64,000 bases of DNA from Nymphaea colorata (lineage: Eukaryota; Streptophyta; Magnoliopsida; Nymphaeales; Nymphaeaceae). The translations under genes and the position numbers were made by a program. Location of the stretch: contig NC_045148.1 of assembly GCF_008831285.2 (NCBI RefSeq), positions 22,005,002 to 22,069,001 on the forward strand, read 5' to 3'. The notes beneath the pieces were generated by a model. That model was not told the origin of the DNA. It saw only the letters and a program-made list of their open reading frames with translations, and searched no databases. Shown here piece after piece: positions 24,320 through 35,708 of the stretch. The first letter of the stretch is position 1. Each line of letters begins with the position of its first letter.

Positions 24320-24374
24320 TGTGTGTACAAGGCCCGGAATGGATTTACAGCCGTATGGCTGACCGGCGATTATT
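24320..24374 (-). pseudogene. rrn16: Plastid 16S rRNA (rrn16) 3' fragment
   Basis: On the minus strand the sequence runs through ATCGCCGGTCAGCCATACGG and ends GGGCCTTGTACACAC, the decoding-site-proximal 3' part of plastid 16S rRNA. The GCCGGTCAGCCATACGG form fits plastid and not plant mitochondrial 18S. It has several substitutions and a missing G in the GGGCC-AATGG stretch, so it is old and non-functional. Confidence 0.75.
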
Positions 24375-24559
24375 GTCTGACCTCAATCAGTGACCTTCAG
24401 TCTCATTAATGAAAGGTTATGGAAAAGTCCTTTGCAATAATTTTTGGTTGTGCGAACCAAGTCAAAGGTATACCACCTGAGGATTGATCTCCGTCTCTGG
24501 CCGCCTATTAGGCGTTCCAAAGTCAATTCCTCTTTCTTATTCTTAAGCAAGCCCCCTCG

Positions 24560-24575
24560 TTCGGCTATAGCCGAA
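24560..24575. repeat. Perfect 16-bp palindrome
   Basis: TTCGGCTATAGCCGAA equals its own reverse complement. It lies between two runs of C within the organelle-like patch. Such GC-rich palindromes are frequent in plant mitochondrial intergenic DNA. Confidence 0.9.
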
Positions 24576-25115
24576 GCCCCCGAATCAGGAGCCGCTACAT
24601 GAGCAAAGATAGGGCTGATTCATACTCACTTGATAGACATCAGACAATAACTTTGAAAAGACAAACTTCCCCCAGCTTGACGAGCAAAGCTTACAAAGCA
24701 CTTGCAAAGCAGCCCTCTCCACAACCCCTAGGATTTCCCCGTGGCGAATCTACGTTCGATTGTTTCAATATCGATGAACTAGAAAAAGGGTTGAAGCATA
24801 ATGATCATACATCTGTAATGCATTGTCGAGGTGTATTCTTAAAATACCAATATCTACAGCCGCGGGCTAGCTGAAAATCTGAGTTTTATCAGAATCTTCT
24901 TCCTTTTGAAAAAAGCCACTCCACAGTGGTAAAGTCTCATCTTGTGTGCGCAGACCCGCGCCACCAGCAGCACAAAAGAGCAGCGAGCGGTTTCCTGAAA
25001 ACAAGCTTCTGATACACGGTATAAATAATGAAAGATCCAATATTTCAAAATTGTATCTAGAATGACCGGAAAGGTAGAAGCAAGACCGGATTAATTTTCT
25101 CATTCTGAAAAATCC

Positions 25116-25175
25116 AAAAAGGTTCATTGCTCCAGTCCAGAATACGATTAATCCGGCATCGGCCACGTGAGCTCC
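25116..25175 (-). pseudogene. psbC: psbC (CP43) fragment, 20 codons
   Basis: Minus strand translation GAHVADAGLIVFWTGAMNLF matches the first membrane helix region of the photosystem II CP43 protein (family form [20 protein letters not shown]). Homology stops abruptly on both sides: upstream lacks the usual GNARLINLSG lead-in and downstream lacks EVAHFVPEKP. It is a short embedded fragment and cannot encode a functional protein. Confidence 0.75.
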
Positions 25176-26150
25176 AGCTTTCAGTGCCATACAGGGTGGA
25201 ATCCAGAAGTGATGGTTTTATGGTGGAAGCTGAGTATGGTATGCAAGCCCGTAATGCCTCAATACTTTTAGATTCTATACCTAATAGACACATAGGTGGG
25301 AAGGGAACCAGCGACTACAGCATTATCCAGCCACCCATGGAACGTGTAGCCAGATCGTAGCCTTTCAGAAAGTCCTGACCTTTCCATAACCTTTCCAGAA
25401 TGTCCTTTCCATTTTGTTGATAGATAATGGCATACAATTGCATTTGTGGTATGGATATATGGTATTCAATCCATCAGGAGTACCTTCACGGATCCATGGA
25501 TCCATACATCTCGATCGGCCCGGATCATATCATACATAGTAGGAGCGTGTGTGACTAAATTCATCGAGTTGTTCCAATGAATCGAAACGGCTTTCCCAAA
25601 ATGATTGATCGTGATTTCAGCGATAAATGGCTTGTCAGAAAGACTGGATTTTACTATCAATCTTCCTCGAGAAACCAAACCACTTTGATTCGGGAGCCTG
25701 CTATTGGTCAAAAACATCTTCCATGGTTTTTATATTATTTAGCTGTGGGGGTCGATTTCATCGGTAGTTGATACCGTTGATCCTAATGAATGGAGATCCC
25801 TCCTCATTCATTCGAATGACGTGGCGGGGTCTCTTGCTTTTTTTGCCAGCCAGATATAGAGAGATACATCATGTGAAAAGACAAAAAAAATGTGGAACCC
25901 AAAACAACAAAATAATTGAAATTGTTAGTAGTGACCATAGAATAGGTCTCTTTGTTTGGAAATTTCCCACAAAGCTAATCATAGGTTCTTCTCTCCATCG
26001 AAACAATTTTTTGGGTACTTCTTTATTCTCTGAGGAACAGAAGGTCAAAATGTTTTCTGGGACTGCAATCCGAACTGAGGACGGGTTTTTGGACTTAGCT
26101 CACCCTACCACCACCCCAAGTCAAGCTGGTGCCCGCAGGTAATCAAAAAA

Positions 26151-27995
26151 TTAAGAAGACCGAATCCACTGAAATGATCGGGCTGGACTGAAAACTGATC
26201 GGAAAAGTAACAGCGATTGGTTACTCCGGGGCAGCACACAGATTTTTGACCGGGAGAAAGTTCTTCACGATGGCTGGTCGGATTCGCCTGAAACTTGGTG
26301 GGGATGTTGCTAAGATCTGGGTGATTATGCTGGGGTGAATGAGAGAGTTAAATTCACCCTTGGTTGCTTCAGATTTCACATGCAACTTCCGCCAGGCACT
26401 GCTTGGTTTCCGCCAAGCCGAGCGAGCGATGTGGTTGATTAAGGGTTGGCTATTTGAGAAAATCCATCTCCTTTCTAGACAGCAATTCTCAAATTGATGC
26501 GGAGTGACTTGTTGCTGCCGAAAACAGACTTCTCAGGTTGATTCGCCGTCGAACTCACAGAAATCCGACTGGCCTTCTACCAATGGATTCCGATGAACCT
26601 TCAGATTCTCACCTTGACAATCAGTCCGATAGACTAGGCCGCGATATACCTTTCTGGCGTCTCTTTCTCTGATTTTGGAAGAGATTAAGCAGCTTACTAG
26701 GGCCGATCTTAACCTGTCTTAAGCTCTTCTTGAGGTGGAAGGAACCGGGAGATGAATTTGGTTCCTCCCTTGATCTCTAGCAGTTGGAGTCGTTGCTTGA
26801 TTACTAGTCGACTAGAGCCACGAGTCGATTTCCGTCAAGCCTTCCCAAGATAGTTCTCCAGCCTCTAACTTCTTCCAGGGATGAGAAGTTGCACCCTAGT
26901 GATTCGGTCGGGGAATTTGTGTGTAGGATGAAGATGCTCTAAGAGGATTTTGGTTGCCTCAAAGGTCGTCTCCATACTTGTTTTGCTTGAACCAGAGCCA
27001 CGGGTTGGAGCCTTGGGATTCCAGTCACCGGCGGTAAGATGATGAGAGGAAGAGAGAGGCAAGAGCCAATTCACAAGAAAAACTCAACTTCTAATTCTTG
27101 ATTGCATACTGAAAAAAAGACTTACAAAGAGTTCAAGTACTTGAAATAAAAATGGTTCTAACACATGAACCGAGACACTTTCTGAAATAAAGGACTTGAC
27201 TATAAGCAAATGCATGAAAGGGAAATCGAGACAAGATGTCTCGGAAGTTCAGTGAGTTTGGCTTTTCTGTCACGGGTTCAGGACTAGTCTCAGGGTTCGA
27301 ACTCGCTATAACCGGATCTAGGTATAGTTCCCGTGCCCACTCAGCCTTGCAGTCTTCAGCCTGCTGCCCATGCTCCGCTGATGATGCTCGCCCACACCGC
27401 CCGCTGCATCAACTTCAAGTTCTGCGTTAGCCTCCTTTAGCCCATCTATGCTTTCCATTATGCTGGCTGCAAACCTAGCCGAAGGCGCTCTGCTCTCTTG
27501 GCCTCGCTTGGCCATGCTGGCCCTGGTTCATGGCCTCCCTGTAGGAAGGCCTGCATCATTGCACTTGCCACCATTTGTGGCCTCGAGGCGTAACACCTAG
27601 AACATGAGACTCGAGCCACCCCTGTCTGATCATTTGCGTGGATCTCACATTATCGACCTATCTCTTGCCATGGTCCCTTCTCCCACCTAGAACCAACTAG
27701 AAGATATGATTCTCAAAATCTTTCAAAAAGCAATTGAAACTATCAGCTGCCCATGGCGCTTTCTCTCCACGAAAGAACACTACGAAGATAAACTGTTGGC
27801 AATGCAATGGTTTAGAAATAGCTTTTTGAGAGAGAGAAAGAGAGAGAGAGAGATGTTGAAGCTCAGTCGATGGAGATGAGAGCTCCTAAGCCCTCTTTAG
27901 ACACTACCTTTAACACTCCTAAGTGCAGGAACTTCAACATGAGCCTGTGGATTTCAAGAAAGAGAAATAAAAACCATCAGCACTGTTGATGATTT
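26151..27995. other. Intergenic, possible gag-like remnant
   Basis: No intact gene. At about 26,840-26,970 on the plus strand, broken frames read SSRDEKLHPSDSVGEFVCRM, a style seen in retrotransposon gag, but without flanking domains. Frames at 26,865-27,074 and 27,318-27,515 (minus) have no recognisable feature. A (GA)n run lies at about 27,825-27,853. Confidence 0.35.
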
Positions 27996-28090
27996 CAGAC
28001 AGAGAGAGAGAGAAGGAGAGGGAGGGAGGGAGTGGGATAGAGGGAGGGAGAGGGAGAGGGATAGAGGAGGGAGGGAGAGGGAGGGAGATG
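27996..28090 (+). repeat. Purine-rich GA/GGGA tract
   Basis: About 95 bases of almost pure purine: (GA)n followed by irregular GGGAGGGAG units, with many G-triplets that could form G-quadruplex or triplex structures. The serine/proline/leucine frames on the minus strand (27,934-28,208) are a product of this composition and are not called as genes. Confidence 0.85.
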
Positions 28091-28379
28091 ACTTGCCTGA
28101 CCATCTCCGAGTATATCTGCAGACACTTGAAAAGATAGAACTCACCCACAAAAGATGCCCTTCGTCTGTGATGATGAAGAGGAGATCAGTAAAAAAAAAA
28201 AACAGCAACCACCACTGAAAAGAGAGAGCTCAGCCATAGAAGATGCCCTTTGCTTATGATGACGAAGAGACAAGAAAAAAAAATACACTGCCATGGTCAG
28301 GGCGAGAGAGAGAGAGAGAGGGCGAGGATGCAAGCTTTGCATTACCGAACACGGTTTACAGAGGGTGAACAACGAGCTG

Positions 28380-30640
28380 AGCACGGCTCATTAAACCTCG
28401 ACTCAAAATCGAGTTCGAGCCAACTATTTTAATAAACGAGCCAAACTCGATCATTTTTCAACTCTTTTTTTAGTCGAGCCGAGTTCAAATTCATTGAACT
28501 CGAATGTTTTAAGCTCGACTCGCCTCGAGCAAAAGTAGTAGTTATTTTGTTTTTTCCATTTCACGTTTCATGCCATCCCGTGCATTCTCTCTTCTCTTTC
28601 TTCTTCAATGCTTCATCCAATTGAAAAGCGTCTCATCCAAATGCCCAATACCACCGTTGCCCTTCTCATTTGCTGCTGCAAAGCCTGTCAAGGTACGCCT
28701 CTCTCTCTCTCTCCTCTCTAACTCTAAGTCGAGGGTCGCTCATTGGACGAGGGTTTCTTCGAAACCCTTGCTCCAACAAACGTGGTTTCGGAACACCTTC
28801 GCTCGCAGCGAGTGAGGGATGAAACCCTCGTTCACTGGAGCTTTGGAATCTAAAACCCTCATTTGCTGGAGCAAGGGTTTCTTTCTTCAAAACCTTGCTC
28901 CAACAAGCGAGGGTTTCAAAACACCCTCGTTCGCAGCGAGTGAGGGATGAAACCCTCATCAGCAAAGCAAATGGTTTCAAATCAATCTGAAAACCTCACA
29001 TTAATCAGAAACCCTCGCTCAGCAAAGGGTGGCGCGGGAGAGAGGGCTTTCAGGTTCATGAAACCCTCGTTCCAGCAAGTGATCTGAAACCTTCATTCAG
29101 CGCTGAGCATGAGCGAGAGTTCCTTGAAAATGCAAAACTTAAAATCCAAATATCTCATATGATTTCTCTTTTTCTGCATATATACTCTGCTTCATCTCTT
29201 CCATAGCGGCAGCATGCTGCTGCCATATTTTGCCATAGTATACAAACGACACACTTATATACTAGTTAAATGATCTTGAGCTCTGACACGCTTGATTGAG
29301 GAGCTCAAGTTGAAATTATATAACTTGATTCGAGCTCGAGTTGTTCAACATAGAAGGCGAGCGGAGTTCGAGCTGACCAAGCTTGGGCTCGACTCAGCTC
29401 AAGTTCACCCATGCTAGAAACCACATTTTTGAAATCCTTTGATCTAAGATCCAAGTTAAAAATCAACTCCGTATCCTTAGATCTGAAGCTATCAAATGGA
29501 ACCTAGATTCAAATATGAGCTCAAAATTGCTTTGCTTAATGAACGGCTGGGAGGAGCAGTCTCTCAATTTGTTCAACAAAATTAAAAAATGTACAGAAAA
29601 AATAACCAACACGGACACCTTTAAGGAGTCGACCATTCAACAGAAGAATGCAAACCAATGCAGCGATGCAAGACTTTCACTACCTCAAACGCAGGATTGC
29701 AATGCACCAGAACAAAAATCTTCCTTAAAAGAACATGATCCCAGATCCGTGAGGCACTTAATCAACCTCTTTCATGCAGTGAAACGTGTGTTCCTCCAGC
29801 CTATGGGAGCCGCTGAAATGCCAACCACCCCATCAAATCATGGTAGGCTACAAAGAATTCCAACTAAGATCTCCTTGGCACCCTAACATAGTCTGACTTG
29901 GACATAACAAACTCCAGAATAAAAAACCCCGCATCCACGCTTTTTCACCCAGTACCCTACCTTATGAGAGTCTCCAATCCATCTGCAGGCAGAGTGTATG
30001 ATCAGACTGAAACCATCAAATGATGGCTAAGGATCATTATGAATGCCAGAATCCAACCAAGCCAAAATCTCCTACTTACTCGCCAACCCCCAACACACAG
30101 AGTTAACAAAGAGAGACCCAGATCAAAAGCGGAACCAGAATGGGGGATAACAAGTTTCGGTTTCTCCATAGGCAGATGGAAGTTGAAAATGAACGTTAGA
30201 CCCAGAAAGATTGGAATGCAGAGATTGATTTACAGAAAACCAACAATTGCAGAGTAACTTGAAGACCAAGCAGCTGGTGGGTGACGAGAAGATAGAGCAG
30301 GAGATGGAGATTCAAATGATAACCAAAAAGAATAGAATGGGAGAACCGTGAGTCCGCATCAGAGTTTGATTCTTTCTCCTCCATTAAAAAATAAATTTCA
30401 GGATTCATTTTGTTTGGATGGAATGAAAACTAGCAAAGAAATGACTGGTTTGGAGAGTGAGGTTATGGTGAACGACTCACCACCAGGTTTGTCAAGGAGA
30501 GAAAATGGAAGAACAGCTGTAAGAAAGGGAGCCAGAGTAGTTAAGTAGTGCCCTGTACAATTAATCAAGTTAACTGAAGCTCGACTCGAGCTTGTTCAGT
30601 TATGCTCGATTTGATAACTCAAGTTTATAAAGGAGTCGAG
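28380..30640. repeat. Region with dispersed TCGAG-rich motifs
   Basis: Motifs such as AGCTCGACTCG, ACTCGATTCGAGCTCGAG and GAGTCGAGTTTGAG are scattered at about 28,380-28,530, 29,270-29,410 and 30,575-30,640, in both orientations. These resemble subterminal motifs of plant DNA transposons, but no defined termini or target duplications were found. The open frame 29,515-29,886 lies between clusters, has no domain, and is not called. Confidence 0.35.
28740..29110. repeat. Inverted and direct repeat array, GAGGGTTTC modules
   Basis: Copies of GAAACCCTCG/CGAGGGTTTC occur about every 25-60 bases in both orientations. A longer direct repeat (GCTCCAACAA ... GCAGCGAGTGAGGGATGAAA) occurs twice, at about 28,770-28,845 and 28,897-28,955. 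The array can fold into several alternative hairpins. The frames that cross it (28,570-28,815 plus; 28,666-28,980 minus) are repeat-derived. Confidence 0.75.
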
Positions 30641-30754
30641 TTTGAGTTACATGAATTTGTCTCCATTTTCTTTAATTAGCTTCTTTTAAAAAATTTCAAA
30701 TTTAAAACAAAGAAATTGAAGGAAAAGTTGGTAAAGGAACTTAAACATGACAAA

Positions 30755-30878
30755 CTCAAGCCACGATTTGGTCTATTGAGTCAACCTTTTGCTGATCTTG
30801 TACAGCTCGAGTCAAGCTCAAGCCACGATTTTGGTCTATCGAGTCAACCTTTTTTTGATCTTATACAGATCAACTGGA
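30755..30878. repeat. 62-bp tandem duplication
   Basis: CTCAAGCCACGATTT...GGTCTAT.GAGTCAACCTTTT...GATCTT.TACAG occurs at 30,755 and again 62 bases later, with a few substitutions. It explains the internally repeated peptide frame at 30,716-30,922, which is not called as a gene. Confidence 0.85.
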
Positions 30879-31254
30879 GCTTCAACCCAGCAACGACTGC
30901 ATGTGTGCAGCCCGAGGACTAGTGCTTTTGAGTTGACCACAGAACTGAAGCATTTATTGGAAACAATGTCTCGGCCCATTCTGGTAACATCGATCATCTG
31001 ATCGGTGGGAATAGTTCGCTGTTAAATGTCCAACAGGCCCTTCCACTATATGCAGTGTACTCAACTTTGATTAAAAAAAAATAGAAATAAAAAAAAAAAA
31101 CTAGAGTTGAAACTAACAAAAATAGCATGATATTGAAATTATGTTTGCCAAGGTAAGACAAAATCATGTTGATGTAATCTATTGCACTAATTAAGGCATT
31201 CGACATGGAGATAAGAAGAGCGTGCCGAAAACCCAAAGTGTGGAAATAAAAAGC

Positions 31255-31354
31255 NNNNNNNNNNNNNNNNNNNNNNNNNNNNNNNNNNNNNNNNNNNNNN
31301 NNNNNNNNNNNNNNNNNNNNNNNNNNNNNNNNNNNNNNNNNNNNNNNNNNNNNN
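31255..31354. other. Assembly gap (100 N)
   Basis: Exactly 100 N characters, the usual placeholder for a gap of unknown size. True distance and adjacency across it are unknown. Confidence 0.99.
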
Positions 31355-31866
31355 TGTCGGAGTTCCTCAATTTTGGAGGTTCAAAACCTACCATGCTCCA
31401 ACCAGTCTTGTAAAATAACAAACCATTTTCTGTCAATTAACTAAGCCAAAAAAAAAAAGCCTAGCTCGAAGTGGGCATCAATGAGGTAGGCAGTCCTTGA
31501 GTGGGGGACACTTAGAATATTTAAGTGGTAAAGGTAGTACAATGGGGCCTTTTAGTTTCATAGCCAAAATGATTTGGATTCAATGATGTTGATGGGTGCA
31601 CTCAAAAACTTCCACTCATCTATAAATGACAATCTGTTCATCATGGAGGGAAACCAACCCATTTGAAAGTGGAGAATCCAATCTACCTGTCCATTAAAGA
31701 AGGAGAAAGAAAACGAAGAAAAGGACACCATGCACATGGTTGCCTTTCTGCCTTTTTTTTTTAATGGAAACTAGAGAGCACCCATGGTGATCATGAGTTC
31801 AGGGCTCTTTGGGAGCCAACTCTTCACGGGATGAATGCACAGGCTCAATCTAAGAGGTGACAAGAG

Positions 31867-32552
31867 CATCATTTTAATTAGGATAGAACAAGGGCACTAA
31901 AGCAAAAAGAGGCAGTTCTGATATGAATTTAATCCATAATATCCACCAGTAAAATAGACAGAGCGACGAGAACATCATTTTCTTTACGAGAGACAAAGGG
32001 TATTCGTACAACTAAAGCAAAAAACGGACAGCTATGAAATGAATTTAATCTAAAGCATCCAGCAGTCAAAAAGACAGTGGTAAGAGAATAACTTTATTTT
32101 TGATAGACCCAAAAGAATGGCTGCAAGGTGCTTGAACTGGCTTTAAGCACTAAAAGATTGCATTGCTCATTCATTGAGGAAGACGCCCGTTTAACCCTTC
32201 CTTCTCAGCATCATTTTCATTAGGATAGACCAAGGATATTCGTATATGCTAAAGCAAAAAGGCAGTTATATGAATTTAATCCATAATATCCACCAGCAAA
32301 AGAGACAAAGTGACAAGAACAACATTTTCTTTACGATAGACAAAGGGTATTCATACAAACTAAAGCAAAAAAAGGACAGTTACGAAATGAATTTAATCAA
32401 AAGCATCGAGCAGTAAAAAAGACAGTGATAAGAGAATAATTTTTTTTATGCTAGAGCCAAAAGAACGGCTGCAAGGTGCTTTAACTGGCTTTAAGCACTA
32501 AAAGATTGCATTGCTCATTCATTGAGGAAGAAGCCCCTTTTGCCCTTCTTTC
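31867..32552. repeat. 342-bp tandem duplication with about 115-bp subrepeats
   Basis: The block from CATCATTTTAATTAGGATAG to GCTCATTCATTGAGGAAG recurs 342 bases later from 32,209, well conserved. Inside each copy the pattern CTAAAGCAAAAA..GGCAG ... GAATTTAATC ... CCAGCAGTC appears twice, so it is a nested repeat. Another subrepeat-like piece sits at 34,655-34,735, at the edge of the NLR flank block. Confidence 0.85.
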
Positions 32553-33819
32553 TCTCTCTCTCTCTCTGTGTGTGTGTGTTCATTCCATATGGTAACTTCA
32601 ACTGATTTGATAACATATCCTCCTTTTATTGCTGGAACATTGCCTAATTTCCATGTTTTGTCTGCGTGTGCAATCTATGGAGCTAGTTTGCTCAGCTTAA
32701 CAACAAATGCATGGCGTGAGCAGCAATTGCAGTACTTTCTATCTACATATTCAAACTTCCAACTGACAAGTCCTAGTTCCTTTTTTTCTGCTTTACTATG
32801 TATGTGTCAATGTGCATGCACACATGCATCTGTGTATGTGTGTGTGTCTGTGTGAGAGAGAGAGAGAGAGAGAGAAAGGAGACAGTTGAGTGACAAAAAA
32901 GGAGTCCACCCATAAGGAATGAGATTCCTTCACCAAAGAATATTGCCTCAGGGATGACAAGGACCCTAAACCTTGACTTTGCACATGGCTGCCATGTTAC
33001 TCTTTGCCAAGCACTTTTCATGTTGACATGACACCCCTCAACTTTTTCCACTCTCTATGTATCTTAAACTTCTTCTATGTTCAACATTAATGGCACAACA
33101 AGGTTTAAATCCCAAGACAATAATAGATGGTAAAATTTCACTTTCTATATCTAGCTGAAAACAACAACTCCTTCACCTCATTCTCCCACATTAATTTTGA
33201 AGTTCTTGATTTTAGGAATATACCATTCAACGCCAGACATTTTGAGCCCACAATGCCAGCTAGCCGAACAAGTTCTGCAACATGAGCCACAGGCATCATA
33301 TCTCAAATAAATGGAAAATTCAAGGCCAAAATGTCAATAGACATGCATGAATGAGTATGCATATCCAAGATGTCTGTTTCAACGCCACCAAACCTTGCAG
33401 TGTAACTTACATCACCAATAGTCCACCCATTAAACATGTGTAGATAGTTGGTTATCAAGCATTTTTTTTAAGGATAAAGCTCTCTCTTCTTGAGAGTCTA
33501 AGAGCAAACATTTCTATAGGAGTAACAAACCTTATCACACATTACTGTTAGTTGGTTGAATCAGTTCATGTGATTGAACCACATTCCCACTGTGTTCTCC
33601 ACCTATATTCTAAAATTGAACACATGCTGTGCCAATATATATAAACTATAAATTTTGATACAAAGATAGAAGTTGCTACAATCTGTTTTGCATGATTATC
33701 TTTATAAAATTTGATACAATCTAGAATATGAAAAATCTTTACACCACAAACAGCAGATGCCGAAATCATGCTCCTTCCTTCACTAAAATGACATCACCAA
33801 CATGAATCTATGCAGGCCA
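32553..33819. other. Intergenic, microsatellites only
   Basis: CT/GT runs at 32,549-32,579 and GT/GA runs at about 32,833-32,876, then AT-rich DNA with no gene signal. Small frames here lie over the microsatellites. Confidence 0.55.
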
Positions 33820-34221
33820 TCACCATCTCCATCTTGTTTTGCATGGTTCACAATCTAATCCTGTGCTAGGTTCATCCATGTTGACAGCCTTCTCAAGAGA
33901 AAACAGATTGCATGTCAGGAGCAGAAGGTCCATTAACTCTGGCCGTGGGTGGAGTGCATAACAGCTGTCAATTGCCAAGAATTTAATTTTGGAGAGGCAG
34001 GCGATCTGTTCCTTTGCATCCCTGGGACATGTTGTTGCTATTGCATCATTTTGTTGGAGAGCAATATTATTGAAATCCACCAGAGACTTGACACTGGGGA
34101 TGTCAGAAAGGCATTGGTGTCTTAGTTTCGGGAGGCATTTCCCATAGCCTCCCAAGGTGATGTCCCCAGTGAAACCTTCCAGTTGCAATTCCTCCAGTCG
34201 GGAGAGACACCACACCCACTG
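33820..34221 (-). pseudogene. NLR fragment C: LRR C-terminal end
   Basis: Minus strand. The frame reads QWVWCLSRLEELQLEGFTGD, then LGGYGKCLPKLR and SVKSLVDFNNI, and runs to a TAG stop at 33,820. It aligns with the end of pseudogene A (PQWLWGPSQLEYLSLSCF ... LGGHWQCL ... LKSLVDV). No CC, NB-ARC or upstream LRR is attached: homology ends at 34,221, where unrelated DNA begins. The LRR position at which C starts is the position at which pseudogene B stops, and both junctions contain CCACACCCACTG. Confidence 0.8.
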
Positions 34222-34679
34222 GAAATGGATTGGATTCATATCAGCATGAAAATGGATTCAACATGCATATTCTTGAATTATGACAGGTAAAAACAAATCC
34301 ATTTGCAGTAACAGCTTTATGGGGGTTAGCCCCTTACCCTTATTTAAACAAAATCGCCTATACATGGGATGGTTAGCATTACACAAATGCTAATTTTCAC
34401 AATCAGAAAAACAAAGGGTTGACTAGACCCTCCAAATGAGCACAAAGAGAAAACCAACTATGCCAGTAAGGAAGATGACCAGAGTTGAAATCTATAATCG
34501 GGTGCGAGTAAGGAAGACTGAGGAGCCTTGATGTCCTCAAACATGGAAAAACCAAACCCCTATCAGAGCCCGATGGGTACTTTATTTGGCTATTGAGGAC
34601 CGATTATGTACTCAAGGATGCCACAAAAGATTTGGTATATCTGTGGCTTTGGCCTATACTATAAACTAATGCAAAAATG
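34222..34679. other. Unique DNA between fragment C and flank block 1
   Basis: No gene, no match to the other flank blocks that I can see. It separates the LRR tail from the repeated flank. Confidence 0.5.
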
Positions 34680-35687
34680 ACAGTTATGAAATGAATTTAA
34701 TACCAAAGTGTCCACCAGTCAAAATCCAAAATTTCGTTAGATGTTGGGATTGAGCATACGGCACATCATCTGGTGAAAGCCTGGTGTGTTTGTGTGTCTG
34801 TGTGCAAGTGTACATGTATGTACTTCTCCAACTGTCAAGATGCTTCGGACTCTTAAACACAGCCTCATGCACATACACACAGTCAAATGGGTGCTAGCAT
34901 CTGCTAATAGTTAATCGAGTCAAATGATAGCATGTTCACACAAAAATATTGTGCTTGTGCCATGTTTACTATAAGTGCTTACGTTCTACTGCTTCTACAC
35001 CTCTCTCTCTAGTAATGGATATAGATATGATTTTGATCCAATCAAACTACACGACACATATTCAAACATGTGAATTCAAAAAAAGTGCAAACTAGATCCA
35101 ACTCTTATGTCTGTGAGTTAGATCCATACATCTTCAAACAGAATTACAGAATGCTGAGATGTAGTATGTAAGTTTGAAACCATTCTGCCCCACAGCAAAG
35201 TCAAAAAGCTTGTGCTATAAGAGTTGTTTATATTTTTATGATTAACTTAATATATGTTTCTCATCAAATTACTCTTAAGATCATATCTATGAGGTTAGAT
35301 TGCCCAAAAAATATTTTAACAATTAATTTTAATAGGTCTAGTTTATGTCTCTTACCCATTTGGTCTGCTTTTCACCAACTTTCCTTATATATATAGAGAG
35401 TGACCCCAGCAGTGCAGTCAGATCTGATTGTAGAATGGATCAATGACGCAGGTTCGCACGGGTCAGATTTTAGAATGGATCCAATAACCAATTAGTTTGG
35501 AAGCTCTATTTAAATGAACAGGTAGTTCTTTTGGAGCGGGTGAAGATTATAATTAATTGAAAACCCTAAACTTATGTTGCTTTCATTTAAACAATTTTCC
35601 TTCTTTTACATTCAATTTGTGCTCTTGTTCTTCACTAGATTTGTAGTTTTCCTCAGGGAATAGAGCTTATACTTTAATTACTGCTTT

Positions 35688-35708
35688 GGGGGGGGGGGGG
35701 GGGGGGGG
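35688..35708 (+). repeat. G21 homopolymer followed by (AG)n
   Basis: Twenty-one G residues, then an AG run. The equivalent position is six G plus a mixed tract in block A (about 50,612) and G15 in block B (55,341). Length may be affected by sequencing error. Confidence 0.9.

Larger units (their letters stand above)
23941..26150. other. Organelle-like DNA patch in the nucleus
   Basis: Two pieces match plastid genes (3' end of rrn16 at 24,320-24,374; psbC at 25,116-25,175), and the rest looks unlike neighbouring nuclear DNA: higher GC, cytidine runs, a perfect palindrome and several uninterrupted frames (24,599-24,874 plus; 25,466-25,717 minus; 25,768-26,142 plus) with no domain I recognise. 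The plastid genes are far apart in a real plastome, so this is a shuffled insert. It may be nuclear plastid DNA, or mitochondrial DNA that itself carried plastid pieces. Boundaries are approximate. Confidence 0.6.

Noticed and set aside
25768-25870. Possible psbD fragment (WRGLLLFLPARY resembling a CP D2 segment)
   Set aside because: Similarity covers only a few residues and the DNA does not follow the gene on either side.
26840-26970. Gag-like peptide in broken frames
   Set aside because: Too short and without a knuckle or primer site nearby; kept only as a note.
27934-28384. Serine/proline/leucine-rich frames on the minus strand
   Set aside because: They arise from purine tracts ((GA)n, GGGA); no domain or splice support.
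28740-29110. AAACCCT-like words suggesting interstitial telomere repeats
   Set aside because: The words are GAAACCCTC in both orientations with irregular spacing, not tandem TTTAGGG.
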